Source of the DNA: Oegoconia quadripuncta
Taxonomy: Eukaryota; Arthropoda; Insecta; Lepidoptera; Autostichidae
Length of the DNA: 64,000 nt
Assembly (NCBI GenBank): GCA_949316235.1
Contig: OX438757.1
Span: 20,438,005-20,502,004, forward strand
Direction of reading: 5' to 3'
The translations under genes and the position numbers were made by a program. This document shows, one piece after another, positions 1 to 10,939 of the stretch; the first letter of the stretch is position 1; each line of letters begins with the position of its first letter. Below the pieces are notes generated by a model. It saw only the letters and a program-made list of their open reading frames with translations. It was not told the DNA's origin and did no database searches.

Positions 1-1795
1 GCAAAGAAGCGATTATCACAATAAGAGAGACTCAGTCGGAGTCACCTGTAGCTATCAGTACGTCGACGAGGATCACGAACCAATACGACAACTTGTGCCA
101 CACCACAGAAGAACCACAACCAGCAGAACAACTAAAAATATAAAAAGGTGGTGAGGATGATACCATAAGTCGCGCTAACAAGTTCAGAACACGTAAGAAA
201 ATCAATGTAGTTCAACGAGAACATGAAACTTTTTTAACTGAGATAACTGCTGATATGGTATTGACTTTTCCAGCTTTGTTTTGCGGTGGACTCCGCTCAA
301 TATCTATTGAAGGTAGAGTGCGAATCATACTATATATAACCGCTCTCCCAAGTGATCATGCTGTAAGTAAGATAAGATAACCACCGCTCGAGTGAACTGT
401 GGGTAATAAGATTTATGGCAGTGCCCTTGGTACATCTGAGAGGTGTACCAAGTATCAGAGCAAGTGCCCCGAGTCCACCCAGGTGAACTTGACAGGCGGA
501 CCACGACCCGGGGGTCGGGAAGGATCAATTAACTTAAAGGTATAAGTGTCGCTAAAAGGATCAAATAAAGTTTTCTTATTCTTAAATGGAAAAATTATAT
601 TTTTTTTTTGTTAAAGCGAAACCTAAAATAAAACACAACATTTCAATACCAATTCAGATAGAGTCGCAAGAATGAATATAAAATTTCACAAACACACTTT
701 GTCAATAATTCAACTGAAAAAACCGATAAAGTGAACCGGAGCAGCTCTACAACGTACACAAAAGAAAACATTCGTTATTGGGGACTTCAATGCGAAACTT
801 TCTTCGTTCCGTTTCAGAACGAAGAAGGGTGAGGCCGATAAAAAGCTAGAACGGTACATTTGGATATAACAAGAGAAATGAAAGGGACGAACAATATTTA
901 AGAAAATACAAAGGAATAAACCGGTCAAGTGCGAGTCGGGTATCGGTCAACGAGTGTTCCGCACTAAGAATAGTTTTACTGCAGTTCTACGTCAAAATCT
1001 GCATATTATCAAAATACAAATAATTGTTTTTAACTAAAGTAAAACTCCATTATTGAAATGCTTTTGTGAATGAAAAAGAAATAAATAAGAATATGTCCAT
1101 ATTATGGACTTAATAATACTTTGAACGGAAGAAAGGCAATTTTTATTATTTTAGTAGAAGATATAAGATAAAATATACGGTGTGTAAACTTACTAAAACC
1201 ATTTATTTAAACCAGTTGAAGTTCACGTCGAGTTTATTGTTTCACGACATTTTTTCCTAGCATGGGTCTAATATTTTTAATTTTATCATTTTAGAAAAAT
1301 TGTAAAATCTTACCTTATTTGAAGTCGGTTGATCCTCAAAGTATCATATCAGATACATCACAGGATGTATTATTTACTTCGTGACAGATGACCGCAAGTA
1401 CGTCTCATGTAAGTATTTTCATAAAACATGTGTCATCCAAATTATTCTCAATTTTATCATGTAAACAGCATTCATCCATACCATTTATGTCATTTCTATT
1501 TCACTGGAGTCACTTTATTGTCAATATTTTTTTTTTCTTAATTATTCCAACTAAAAACTCGGCTAGTAATCAAATGACAAGAATAATTTTCAATTGTTAA
1601 CAAATAATACAGGTGTTATGAAATCACAAATTAATTTTTGTATTTCAATTATAAATTCTAAAAAAGCGTTAGGATTTTAGTAATTTATCACGACCTTTTT
1701 TATCTCCTAGATATGCCCGAATTTAAATAAATGGTTTTAGTAAGTTTACATGCCGTATTATATGAGGCATGTTTTTTAAGTTTATAAAGAATGTG
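1..1795. other. AT-rich intergenic stretch, no supported gene
   Basis: No conserved coding signal is seen. One + frame is open from base 3 to a stop at 141-143 (47 codons, polar, Thr/Gln/Glu-rich) and could be the tail of an element or exon lying left of the window, but I cannot identify it. The rest is AT-rich with scattered short random ORFs. Confidence 0.4.
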
Positions 1796-1799
1796 TATT

Positions 1800-1980
1800 T
1801 GAGTGGAGACCACGCACCGACAAGCGCAGCGTAGGACGTCCACTCACAAGGTGGACAAGACAACCTGATGAAGATCGCAGGAAGTCGCTGGATGCAGGCC
1901 GCTTCCAACCGGTCACTCTTGAATTCTATCCGGAATTCCTATGTTCAACATTGGACGTCTTGTAATATGATGATTATAAT
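1800..1980 (+). mobile_element. RTE-like LINE 3' end, copy 1
   Basis: Degenerate C-terminal LINE coding sequence is readable across frames (WRPRT, VGRPLTRWT, RWMQAAS), ending with the 'AYVQ.WTSC' type terminus and a run of TGATGAT. The same stretch recurs at 5415, 20133 and, inverted, at 40040, so it is a dispersed repeat. It is 5'-truncated and frameshifted. The RTE assignment is from recollection of lepidopteran LINEs with this tail and is not certain. Confidence 0.7.
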
Positions 1981-2593
1981 TAAAGAATGTTTTCAAAAAC
2001 GCCAATTTAAATTAAGCTGCCAAAGACTATGCTACCCATCGAAGTAACAAGAGGGTAATGTGTTCGTTTGTATTTGTTTGGGCCGGGGCCCGCGCTGTGA
2101 GGGGGGCTCGATCACAATAACGATAACTGGCGACAGGGCCGCATCACACAGAGGCCGCATTGTGCGCGCCCCATTGTCATCTAATCTAGGCGCGTCGGCC
2201 GACACCCAACTAGCTATAGAGTAAGACAGTTGAAGGAGGTCTCACATTGTTATTATCATGCAGTCATTCGGTTTGTTATGCTATATATTAATATCCAATC
2301 TCTGAATCCAGTCCACAGGCATTGGGTTAATGCTCACTGATCTCTTCCATAACCGCTTCTCCAGCATAAATTAAAAAGGCGGTACCGCTGACTTGCCACT
2401 ATGCCCTATTCAGCCTTCAGCATCTCGACTGAAACTCTGTCATACCCTACAGCGTTTCCTGACTTCATACCTTTCAACGCTTTCACAATCTCATCCATGC
2501 TTATTTCGTCATACGATTTATATGTGAGGCGCATGCAGGCGTTTTCATTTTATACAGGGTGAAATTGATCGAACTATTCGAGGCAGTGGAGTA

Positions 2594-2698
2594 TCTAACT
2601 AAATGCGAAAGTTTGGATGTTTGTTTGTTTATTTGTGTGTTTGTTCGTTGCACAGTCACGACGAAACTGATGAACTTGGATGAAATTTGATACATATA
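2594..2698 (+). repeat. D-family repeat, left half (split by a transposon)
   Basis: This begins with the family signature ATGCGAAAGTTTGGA and continues to TTGATACATATA, where a transposon interrupts it. The right half resumes at 3537. Other copies of the family lie at 4037-4865 (inverted), 8701, 9322, 14485, 24940 and 35620. They end in GCGGGCGGAAAGCTAGT, which resembles a Helitron-type 3' end (hairpin then CTAG); that class assignment is an inference. Confidence 0.65.
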
Positions 2699-2939
2699 CA
2701 GGGCGTCCCAAAGTTATGGGACATGAAGGGGAAGTACCTTAAATATCGTAGATAGTGAATTTTGCTCAAAGAAGACTTTATGTTATTTTTAAAAGTTAGT
2801 AATTCTGCATTCATAGATTTTCTAAAAATTATTTGCTTCGGCTGGGAATCGAACCGACTCAAATGTGAAAAAAAAAACACCCTACTTTTATGATGCCAAT
2901 CGAAAGAATAGCTAAAAAATAATAACTCTGCCTAAGTAA
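2699..2939 (+). repeat. Left TIR of the mariner-type element
   Basis: About 241 bp, matching the right TIR in inverted orientation almost perfectly through GCCTAAGTAA. Confidence 0.85.
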
Positions 2940-3044
2940 CATAGTATTTTAAAAGAAAGGAACAACGTGAAATTAATCATTTTAATCAAATAAAAAACAT
3001 ACATGAAACTGCCGTAGTCAATTAAGTAGGTATTTTTTTGTAAA

Positions 3045-3298
3045 TTAATTAATTAAATGCTCAAAATGTGATCCCTCTTGTCTTACGCAAATCGCCAATC
3101 TTTTAATGAGCCCGCTGCCTGTTGATTTTCTAATCATTTTATGGTGAACACTCGATGTGATATGGCACAATTCTGTTTGCAACTCGCCTACGTTCTCGTA
3201 TCGCTTTTTGTATAGCATATCTTTCACGTATCCCCAAAAGAAGAAATCTAATGGTGTGAGGTCCGGGGATCTGGCCGGCCATCTAATCGGTCCATTTA
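3045..3298 (-). pseudogene. DDE transposase C-terminal remnant
   Basis: The minus strand encodes a typical Tc1/mariner-superfamily C-terminal segment. It shows RWPARSPDLTPLDFFFWGY, which contains the third acidic catalytic residue (Asp of PLD), followed by a Lys/Arg-rich tail ending EHLIN and a stop at about 3045. The N-terminal DNA-binding domain and the first two catalytic acids are absent, so the fragment cannot be an active transposase. It is bounded by the right TIR. Confidence 0.75.
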
Positions 3299-3536
3299 CT
3301 TAGGCAGAGTTATTATTTTTTAGCTATTCTTTCGATTGGCATCATAAAAGTAGGGTGTTTTTTTTTTCACATTTAAGTCGGTTCGATTCCCAGCCGAAGC
3401 AAGTAATTTTTAGAAAATCTATGAATGCAGAATTACTAACTTTTAAAAATAACATAAAGTCTTCTTTGAGCAAAATTCACTATCTACGATATTTAAGGTA
3501 CTTCCCCTTCATGTCCCATAACTTTGGGACGCCCTG
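3297..3536 (-). repeat. Right TIR of the mariner-type element
   Basis: Inverted partner of 2699-2939; it ends GACGCCCTG before a TATA flank. Confidence 0.85.
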
Positions 3537-3655
3537 TATAGAATATACCCTGGATTAAGACATAGGATATATTTTCTCCCAATAAAGTGAATCGCCGGAT
3601 AAACAAATTAAAATTATTCCACGCAGGCGAAATCGCGGGCGGAAAGCTAGTGTTT
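3537..3655 (+). repeat. D-family repeat, right half
   Basis: This resumes as TATAGAATATACCCTGGATT and runs to GGGCGGAAAGCTAGTG. Together with 2594-2698 it restores the order seen in uninterrupted copies such as 14485-14682. Confidence 0.65.
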
Positions 3656-4036
3656 TATAAATATCTGGTGTACCCACACATACACACTTCACATTATACA
3701 ACTGTGTCACGCACACTAACTAGTAGTAGTGTGACTCTAACTCTACTGAAGTCGTAACAAGCGTCCGCTCGAGCGAGGCTCGCCTGAGGCGCAGTGAGAC
3801 GGCTATCATACATCCGATGTTGAAAGTCCTAAACTAGGAGCGCGTGGCTCAAACACACCGTATAATGAACTCGTCACTTGAGACTCTTTAATTAAAATGA
3901 CCGCCCCTCCCCCCGACCTTCGGGCAACAAAGCTTCTCGTATCGTCTTGCCGTCACTCAGTGTTGTGTGTGTATGTCACTTGCTCTAACCTCCATCCATG
4001 GTCCGTACACTTAGGGATCCGTAATAATTTCAATAC

Positions 4037-4865
4037 CAACTAGCTGTTACCCGCGACTTCGTCCGCATAGAATTCGTACTAGTACCAAATGTCTATGACT
4101 CGAACACAAACCTTTAGTATCTATCCTACAAGGACCAATGACCCACCACCGTCCCATGGCTCTACCACCTCGCAGTATACGGGCCGAAGCTGCGAGTGGT
4201 GTGCGTGGTCCTCAGACTTTCCCCACGCGCACTTTCTTGACACTCTACAAATTATTTATCTGTATCCTGTCCCTTTGTCGTCATTCTGCCAATTCTGGGG
4301 CTGATGCCACACTACAGCCCTCGTCGTCGGATTGTTCGATCTGCGTTGGCAGTCCGGTTTCAATTTGTGAAGTCTGGGAGTTATTGTTGTGTGACCGCTG
4401 CCTCACCTCGATCTCCAGTCTTCTCCGTCTGGCGTGCCATGACTTGGCGAATCCTCGAAACAGTCTGAAGTTCGCAGCTGAGGGGACAAGGTCCCCATAG
4501 TGGATTGGTCCGATTTCTTCGCGTACAAGCTGATGGAGCATTGACAACCTGTCCTCCTCGTACAGCGAGCACTTCCATAACACATGGTCCCTGACTCATC
4601 CACATACCACCACAATAGCAGAGCCCGGTGTCCGCCAAAGCCCAGATCCCGCAGCCTACCCCTGAAGCACCCGTAACCCTACAAGGACCAGTCATTTTTC
4701 AAGGGGATAAAAAGTAGCCTATATGTTAATCCCGGTCTTAGTCTGTCTACCTACCAAATGTTAACCAAATCTGTCCAGCCGTTTAGGCATGAAAACGTAA
4801 CAAACATTCACACACTCAAATTTTTGCATTCATAATGTTAGGATATTGTGATGTTTGATTAATAA
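4037..4865 (-). repeat. D-family repeat, inverted, interrupted by a LINE piece
   Basis: The left end CTAGCTGTTACCCGCGACTT (4041) and the right part (4691-4865, containing GGGATAAAAAGTAGCC and CCGTTTAGGCATGAAA) are the two ends of one inverted family copy. Bases 4138-4677 are a foreign insertion (separate entry). Confidence 0.65.
4138..4677 (-). mobile_element. 5'-truncated LINE 3' end with 13-bp target duplication
   Basis: The direct repeat CCTACAAGGACCA lies at 4125-4137 and 4678-4690, flanking a 540-bp insertion. On the minus strand the insert codes for a LINE ORF2 C-terminus: a zinc-knuckle-like stretch (CYCGG...DE, HVLWKC-type) followed by EEIGPIHYGDLV and NFRLFRGFAKSWHARRR, stopping near 4281. 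There is no poly(A) before the 3' repeat. The coding part is split over two frames. The C-terminus resembles R1/Jockey-type LINEs; the exact clade is uncertain. Confidence 0.7.
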
Positions 4866-5414
4866 AGAGCAAAATCACACTTAACCAAATTAGTTCGGTT
4901 AAAATAGATTCTTCAGCGATACTTATATACCACGGAACCGCCTCCGTGGCTCATGGTGACCAACATAAGCAGCAAAAATAATATATCAGGATCGTTTCAA
5001 GTGGAAATCGATAGTCTCTACCTACTTAGGTAACTATGTATGTCCTTATATACTAAAAGCTGAAGGTTGCGATCTCATGTCGCGATATCATTGAATTATG
5101 TTGATTTTGGATAGTGATTAGTATGGATTAACTTAGTAAAGGGGAGGGATGTCGTCCCTTTGAACTGCGTGTAGTGAGTGTCTATTATTTCATTATAATT
5201 AATAAGTCGTAATTATCAGTAAGACGAGAGTGTTTCATCAATGCGTGTTACCGCGTTGGCGCCGATACCTGTTACTGGTCTCATTAAGACAGAGCAACGA
5301 GCTACGAGATCCAATCAATAATGAAGACATTCGTAGAAGAAAAAATCCTAACGAATCACAAAATAACAGGCATGACAGCTCGAAGAATTGAGAGTCACTG
5401 GGGGCATTAAAGTT

Positions 5415-5565
5415 CTCGAGTGGAGACCACGCACCGGCAGGCACAGCTTAGGACATCTACCCAGAAGGCTGCATCGCTGGCTGCAGGCTTCCAACCGGTT
5501 GCTCTAGGTGGTAAGGAGGCCTATGTTCAGTAGTGGACGTCCTATGTCTGATGTGATGATGATTA
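5415..5565 (+). mobile_element. RTE-like LINE 3' end, copy 2
   Basis: This has the same terminus as 1800-1980 (GTGGAGACCACGCACCGG ... GGCCTATGTTCAG ... GATGATGATGAT-like tail), with an internal deletion between the RWT and LAAGF-like parts. Confidence 0.7.
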
Positions 5566-5819
5566 AGTATGAAAAGTGTTCCGCTTCAGTCAGCTTAACA
5601 CTTCCGATGTTGCATATTTGACCGTGAGTAAAAGAATGGCGTCCGTACCTAATAATTTTTATATTATGTAATTATTTGTATTTTCTAGACGATGTGTTAG
5701 ACGATGTATCTAGACGATATGTTAAGGCTTTCCACTATAAAAGATCACGAATCTAAGAATTTGTAATAATGCTGTTGTCTCTATGTAAACAAATAAAATA
5801 TAAATAAAATTAAATACAT

Positions 5820-6130
5820 GTAATTCCTGTTTACTGTTGATTCCACTCTTGGCTACGAACAACAAGCTCGCCTTTTGTATATTTTAATATTCTCCTGTTT
5901 TTTTTTTGTTTTGTTTGACGTGTATGCTTATATACAATAAAGTGTTAAATAAATAAATAAATAAACTTTCCACTAGGAACCAGAGCTCAATTCAACCGAA
6001 AATTGTTGATTTCCATACTAAAGGTGGTTTCAGAATTGTTTTTTTTGATCGAATTCGACTATGGTTCCTTGGGAACAGTTGTTCGAGCGTCACCAGCTAA
6101 CTGGAATTAAACGAACTATGGTACTACAGA
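5820..6130 (+). repeat. E-family foldback repeat carrying a nested LINE/SINE tail
   Basis: E-family sequence (TACGAACAAC ... GGAACC ... GGTGGTTTCAGAAT ... CGAATTCGACTATGG) is interrupted at about 5873-5968 by an F-family tail. That tail reads CGCCTTTTGTATATTTTAAT, then CAATAAAGTGTTAAATAAAT, and ends in AAAT repeats. The same E sequence occurs at 7901, 10233 and 11640. Confidence 0.6.
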
Positions 6131-6889
6131 AAACGTCAACATTGACAGCGTTATTCAATGACTATAAATTTCCTGTGCCGGCCGGTACACGCGTTCCCCG
6201 CGGTGTTCACCCTCCTTCCGCTCTCTCCCCCAACTCCTCGGTTCTCCCTGGATTATCAGCCTTCAACGAAGATTACGCGCGCACGTGGTACGTGGATATA
6301 TTTTGTTATCGACGAAATGAACACTGCGCTAGATAAGTTGTGGCCACAAATTAGGTACATAAACTTCTTAAAGCTATATTGTCTCCACAAATCCTGCGTT
6401 CACAAACCATTTCATAATATTTCCAACTATTTTTCTTCTATTTTTTACCATTCATTGGTCAGTGGAGCTTATTTCTTTTCCTGGCCGTATCCGATGTGGC
6501 AGAGCTCATTATATCACTTAATCGTAATAGCTAACGATACTAGAAGTAATTTGTTTATCCCACGAGAACTACTCACTTTATGAGGAGAATTCTATCCTGT
6601 TTTAATCTAGGGCATGTTCTACCTATGTACAAAATTTCACCCAAATCCGTTCATCCGTTTGACCGTAATTTATTATATTAGTTAGATATTGTTCTTGTTG
6701 GATTTTGCATGTTACCTTGTTTGAGATATGATAATTAGCTGTTATCCATACAAACATATCGTCACGACCGCTTTTCCAAATGTGCAATACAATCAATTAT
6801 GGAATTAATAATTTTAACTGATAGGCCGTGAACGTCAGCAGTCTTTTTCATTTGCAATGATTTAAAGGCTTTCAGGACACTATTACTAT
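6131..6889. other. No supported feature
   Basis: AT-rich DNA. A 141-codon + ORF at 6158-6583 is rich in Phe, Ser and Tyr with no recognisable domain and AT-driven composition; I do not call it a gene. Confidence 0.4.
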
Positions 6890-7375
6890 TTACACGAGTA
6901 ATTTAAAGTTTATCTCACATGGTTCTACATTTAGTAAGATAAGTGATTCAGCCAGAGCGGTAGATAAATTATAAGACTTTGTGGTCGAGATGAGAATGTC
7001 GGTAAAGAACTTTTCAAATGATTTGGCAACCTGTAAGTCATTACTAATAATTTTATCGTTAATTTTCAAATTGAATTCTAAATTCCGAACTTCGACTTTT
7101 TTTGTCTCACTATTTATGACTTTCCAAGTGGATTTAATAATGTTAGAACTGTTTTTAGTTTTACAAATGGTAAACAAAGATTTAGCCTCAGAACAAATGC
7201 GTTTAAATATTTTTGAATAATTCCTAACATAGCTATCATTTTCGTTATATGATATATAATCATATTCATATAATCTATTCCTACTTTTGTGAATTCCTTC
7301 TGTCGCCCAATCACTGAACCGATTCACCGTTACAAATATACAGAAATGCACACGTGACAGGGGGTGACTTGACAA
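6890..7375 (-). pseudogene. LINE reverse-transcriptase fragment (CR1/Jockey-like)
   Basis: A 161-codon minus-strand frame reads like the linker between endonuclease and RT of a CR1/Jockey-type LINE. It shows WATEGIHKSRNRLYEYDY, then YVRNYSKIFKR and IIKSTWKVIN, then KSFEKFFTDI. The core RT motifs (SRAF-like, FADD) are not present, so this is a truncated piece. No partner ORF is adjacent. AT-rich codon use matches the surroundings, suggesting an old insertion or a naturally AT-rich LINE. Confidence 0.65.
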
Positions 7376-7399
7376 CGTACAAATCTGTATAAGCTTTTC

Positions 7400-7890
7400 A
7401 TTTATTGCATGTGTGCCAGTTTATGCAAAAACTTTTATCTATCTTTTCTGTTATGAAAAAAATAAACACTAATTGACAGCTGACACCGGAACGACGTCTC
7501 GCACTTTTCCCGCTTCGCACAATGACATTATTGCTACACGTTGCGAGCACATGGCGAATGAAAAACATATTCAACTGACGAGTGTGTCGAGTTGGCGCCA
7601 AAACATGCGAAAATAAATAAGTTTTGTCAAAGCTTTACATACTGGGCCCCGGCGCAGACATACTCCTACTTAAATGTTTGAGACCATTGTTGATCCGGCG
7701 GGTAGAGGGGCCGCGGGGCGGGGGGCGGGGGCTGGCGGCATAAGAGTAATAGCGCTCTCGGCCCAGTTTCTTATAGGAGCTATTAGGTACAAACGAAATT
7801 CACGAACTTAATGGAGAATGCCGCGAGCTCGTGATGCGTGAGGCGGTGAACAACTACGGTTTGTGTTTGGAGTTAAGAACATAGACAAAA
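7400..7890. other. Intergenic, with GC-rich island at 7640-7770
   Basis: Mostly anonymous DNA. Around 7690-7770 the sequence becomes strongly G-rich (GGGGCGGGGGGCGGGGGC) and then AT-rich again; possible regulatory island, function unknown. Confidence 0.35.
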
Positions 7891-7900
7891 TAACAGTATA

Positions 7901-8208
7901 CAGGGTGAATTGGAATTCGTGTAATTCCCATTAACTGGTGACGCCACTATTGATTACGAACAACTTTCCCCAAGGAGGAAGAATTCGACCTCATCTTCAC
8001 TTAACATCGGGTATGATTGAGATCAAGTACGAACCCGTCGTGCATAAAAAAAAGCATAGTCGAATTCGATCAGAATTTTCGACTACCCATGTAAAGTAAA
8101 CCATTCTAAAACCTTTAGTATGGAAATACAACAATTTTCGGCTGGTGACTCCTCTCCTGTTACGAACAACTTCTCACTTACTAATTACACGAATTAAATT
8201 TCACCCTG
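7901..8208. mobile_element. E-family foldback MITE, apparently full length
   Basis: 308 bp beginning CAGGGTGAA and ending TTTCACCCTG, with TA on both sides (7899-7900, 8209-8210). The arms share further inverted similarity (CGTGTAATT / AATTACACG). It has no coding capacity. Bases about 7985-8050 are a 3' fragment of SINE family B (ACCTCATCTTCACTTAAC ... GTGCATAAAAAA) inserted inside. TA duplication and CAGGG termini suggest mobilisation by a Tc1/mariner-type transposase. Confidence 0.75.
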
Positions 8209-8700
8209 TATAAAAGGTTACTACTGGACGTAAGACTCCCCATGGAGCGATGGTCAACGCTTTTCATAGGAGTATTTGCCGTGAGATATGTTATACAGGG
8301 ACAAATCTTAGAATAATGCACAATATAATTGTAGTAGTGAAAGTGCTGAACGCGCTTACAACAACGATAATTCTGCCTCAAGTGGGAAGTGACTTGTCAG
8401 CTTAAAACAGAACCTCGGAAATAAATAATTAGTGTGATGGTAGCAGTATTGGTTATTTATTATATAATATGTACTGATATATATAAATTGAACTATGTTA
8501 TCTACATTTTACAGTAGTACCTAATTATATCAGCAATAAGAATGATTATGCCGCAACAGCGGTTTACATCAAGTCCCACAGCTCTCCCCTCCCCGCCCCT
8601 CCCCGCCCCGCTCCGATGTCGCGTGAAAATGCAAATTAATTGAAACTAACTTTCAACATGAACACCTGACATTTTTGTTGTGCTTTTTATTATGTAAAAC

Positions 8701-8845
8701 TAGCTTTCCGCCCGCGACTTCGCCCGCGATTAATTACTTTGTCGCGTGTACGTAATCACACAATCTTCGTAAGTCATCCATAGGTAACCTTTTTGCTGGG
8801 ATGAAAACTGTCCTATTTCTTCTTTCCGGATATTTTCTTTATTCT
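8701..8845 (-). repeat. D-family repeat, inverted fragment
   Basis: Starts CTAGCTTTCCGCCCGCGACT, the reverse complement of the family 3' end, then diverges. Confidence 0.55.
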
Positions 8846-8935
8846 TTATTGCACAGAAAAAAAACAGCGAGAAATGATGTACAAAGGATCTCCAAGAGAG
8901 ATATCTTCCAGGCAGCCTCAGCGGTGGTTGGAAAG
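8825..8935 (-). repeat. F-family LINE/SINE 3' tail, inverted
   Basis: TTTATTGCACAGAAAAAAAA followed by GTACAAAGG and GAGAGATATCTTCCAG; the same arrangement recurs at 17440-17600 and, in + orientation, at 23968-24085. Confidence 0.55.
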
Positions 8936-9321
8936 TTATAAGGGACGGTTAATACAAAGTGTTTTAATAAAGTGAAACATAACAAATAACTAATATTATC
9001 TAGAATTAAAGGGAGATTGGATAAATCATACTACACACACATATCTATGCCACTGCAGCACACACATACTTCTTATATCTATATTTTGCGTGTACTTCTA
9101 AATGTTCTGTTTTATTGCAACTGTACTGTAGTCTACATTATGTGTATTAATTACTTATAAATATTATTTAATGTATGTTTGTGGCTGGAGAGACAATTCA
9201 ACGTTTATCTATCTATCTATCTATATGAAAATAATGGATAAGTACGATTAATAATAAATGATTACATACAGACCATATAAACTTACTTCAATATACGGTA
9301 AACTATATATATCTAACTAAT

Positions 9322-9530
9322 ATTATAAATGCGAAGCTTTGGATCTTTGTTTGTTGCTCAATCACGGCGAAACAGATGAACATATTTGGTATATACGTAG
9401 AACATGCACTGGATAAGATACTTTTTATCCCGATAAAGTGAGTAGTTCCCGCGGGATAAGAAATGAAACTTATCCGCGATAAAGCTATTCCACGCAGGTG
9501 AAGCCGCAGGCGGAAAACTAGTAGGTATAT
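9322..9530 (+). repeat. D-family repeat, near-complete copy
   Basis: Runs from TAATATTATAAATGCGAAG through TCACGGCGAAACAGATGAAC to GCGGAAAACTAGT. Together with 14485-14682 it gives the family order. Confidence 0.65.
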
Positions 9531-10232
9531 AATATTATAAACTAACTATTTTTCTACGTGTGTGATAAATGACAGCCAAACCTATTTAGTCATTTCGCCC
9601 CATGTTGAACAACGAATGATACGGTAATAGATGACTCGGAGATTGAACGCCATACTCGCTCTAGTACTACGCTCCGTACCTGTACCACGGAATAACAAGT
9701 AGTATTATCTGTTAATATATTGCATTGAGTGACAGATTACACAAATGTTATATGGTAACACTGCACAGACCATTCCCGTCCCACCGAGTGTTGCCAGATG
9801 GCGGATAGTTGCTTAATTACGGATCAAACGCAATCGGCGGCGAAACAACTGACCATTAATGCGCGCTAATTGAAAGGGGCCCACTGATGGTATAAATGAC
9901 ATTAAATGTAGGTCTGTTTCTACCGAGTCGGCCACTACACTCATCCAGTTATATAACTAGACATGTCGGCAATCGAACCTGCGACCTCCTTTTTCAAAAG
10001 CTTTTAGTGTTTTTTTATATTTAGTAAGTGTATAAGAAGTGAATCTGTTATTTTTAAAATGTAATTTTAATATGCTATAGTAATGAAATGAAAAGTTTCA
10101 TTGTCACACTGAATATCACACACACACAATCTCCTGCTTAAACTAAAATTCACTTTGTTTCCGACTTCAATGCTCAGGCTGTCTGGAAGAGATCTTGTGT
10201 TCTGTTCTGTTCTGGTGCAATAAGGAGTACAT
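9531..10232. other. No supported feature
   Basis: Anonymous DNA. It includes a short mixed stretch (GCGCGCTAATTGAAAGGGGC at 9860) that could be a conserved noncoding element, but nothing more can be said. Confidence 0.3.
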
Positions 10233-10440
10233 TATCATATCGGCTGGTGACTCCACTCCTCATTACGAACAACGTTCCACTAGGAACCATCGCCTGATTC
10301 AACTGATAATTGTTGGACTTCCATCTAAAGGTGGTTTCAGAATGGTTTACTTTGTATGAAATTTGCAGTTTCTATAAGATATTTAAATATACTTTCCTTA
10401 TTTAAACAATAAAGCGTATTTGATTGATTGAAACATCGAA
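10233..10440 (+). repeat. E-family fragment followed by LINE 3' tail
   Basis: E-family sequence at 10233-10350 runs into TTTCTATAAGATATTTAAAT and CAATAAAGCGTATTTGATTG, ending in TTGA repeats. The last roughly 60 bp recur at 27362-27445, marking a LINE 3' terminus. Confidence 0.6.
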
Positions 10441-10739
10441 ACTATATGTAGGCTATAGTTCTTACTGGAACGTTGTAATCAGGAATGTAATCATCATTAA
10501 ACAGGAATTACACGAATTAAATTTCATCAACTACTCTATGTTTTGTTTCAATTCAAATTTTAAACATATATACATACATAACTCTAACCATCCCAAAGGG
10601 GGTGGTCAGAGATATCCAAAGCAATAGTGCTTGGGTGTTTCGAACATTAAAGGTTTAATGTTTGAAGCAACATGCACGGTTCACCTCATGAAATATACAG
10701 AACAGCACGAGCGGTGAGCCCATCGCCTTTAAAAAGTGG

Positions 10740-10830
10740 AAGTTTTAGTTGTATTTTGGTGGAAAGTCTCTTAGTCGCCTTTTACGATACCCACGAGAAG
10801 AGACGGGTAAGTACTATTTATTTAAGTGCC
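10740..10830 (-). repeat. H-family repeat fragment, inverted
   Basis: Contains TTTTACGATACCCACGAGAA. The + version (TCTTCCCGTGGGTGTCGTAA) occurs at about 12590 and 23080. Confidence 0.5.
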
Positions 10831-10939
10831 CAAACAGCACAACACGTTTCTGTGAAAACCTTTTATTTCGCTTCTATTAAATGTAATCACATAAGTAACT
10901 TTCTAATCTTTTTAGAAGAAATTGCCTGAGCTCTCGCGG

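Larger units (their letters stand above)
2699..3536 (-). mobile_element. Long-TIR IS630-Tc1-mariner-type element, internally deleted
   Basis: The element is 838 bp, starts CAGGGCGTCCC and ends with its reverse complement. It has terminal inverted repeats of about 240 bp (2699-2939 and 3297-3536) that differ at only a couple of positions. It is flanked by TATA on both sides (2695-2698, 3537-3540), consistent with a TA target duplication. The roughly 356-bp centre holds the C-terminal part of a transposase on the minus strand. It sits inside a D-family repeat that continues on either side, so it is the younger insertion. TIRs this long are unusual for ordinary mariner elements, and the near identity of the arms suggests recent movement or gene conversion. 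Confidence 0.85.

Noticed and set aside
2656..3558. Two nearly identical 67-74-codon peptides on opposite strands
   Set aside because: They are the two TIRs of one transposon, not genes.
6158..6583. 141-codon hypothetical gene
   Set aside because: AT-driven Phe/Ser/Tyr composition, no domain, no repeat-independent support.
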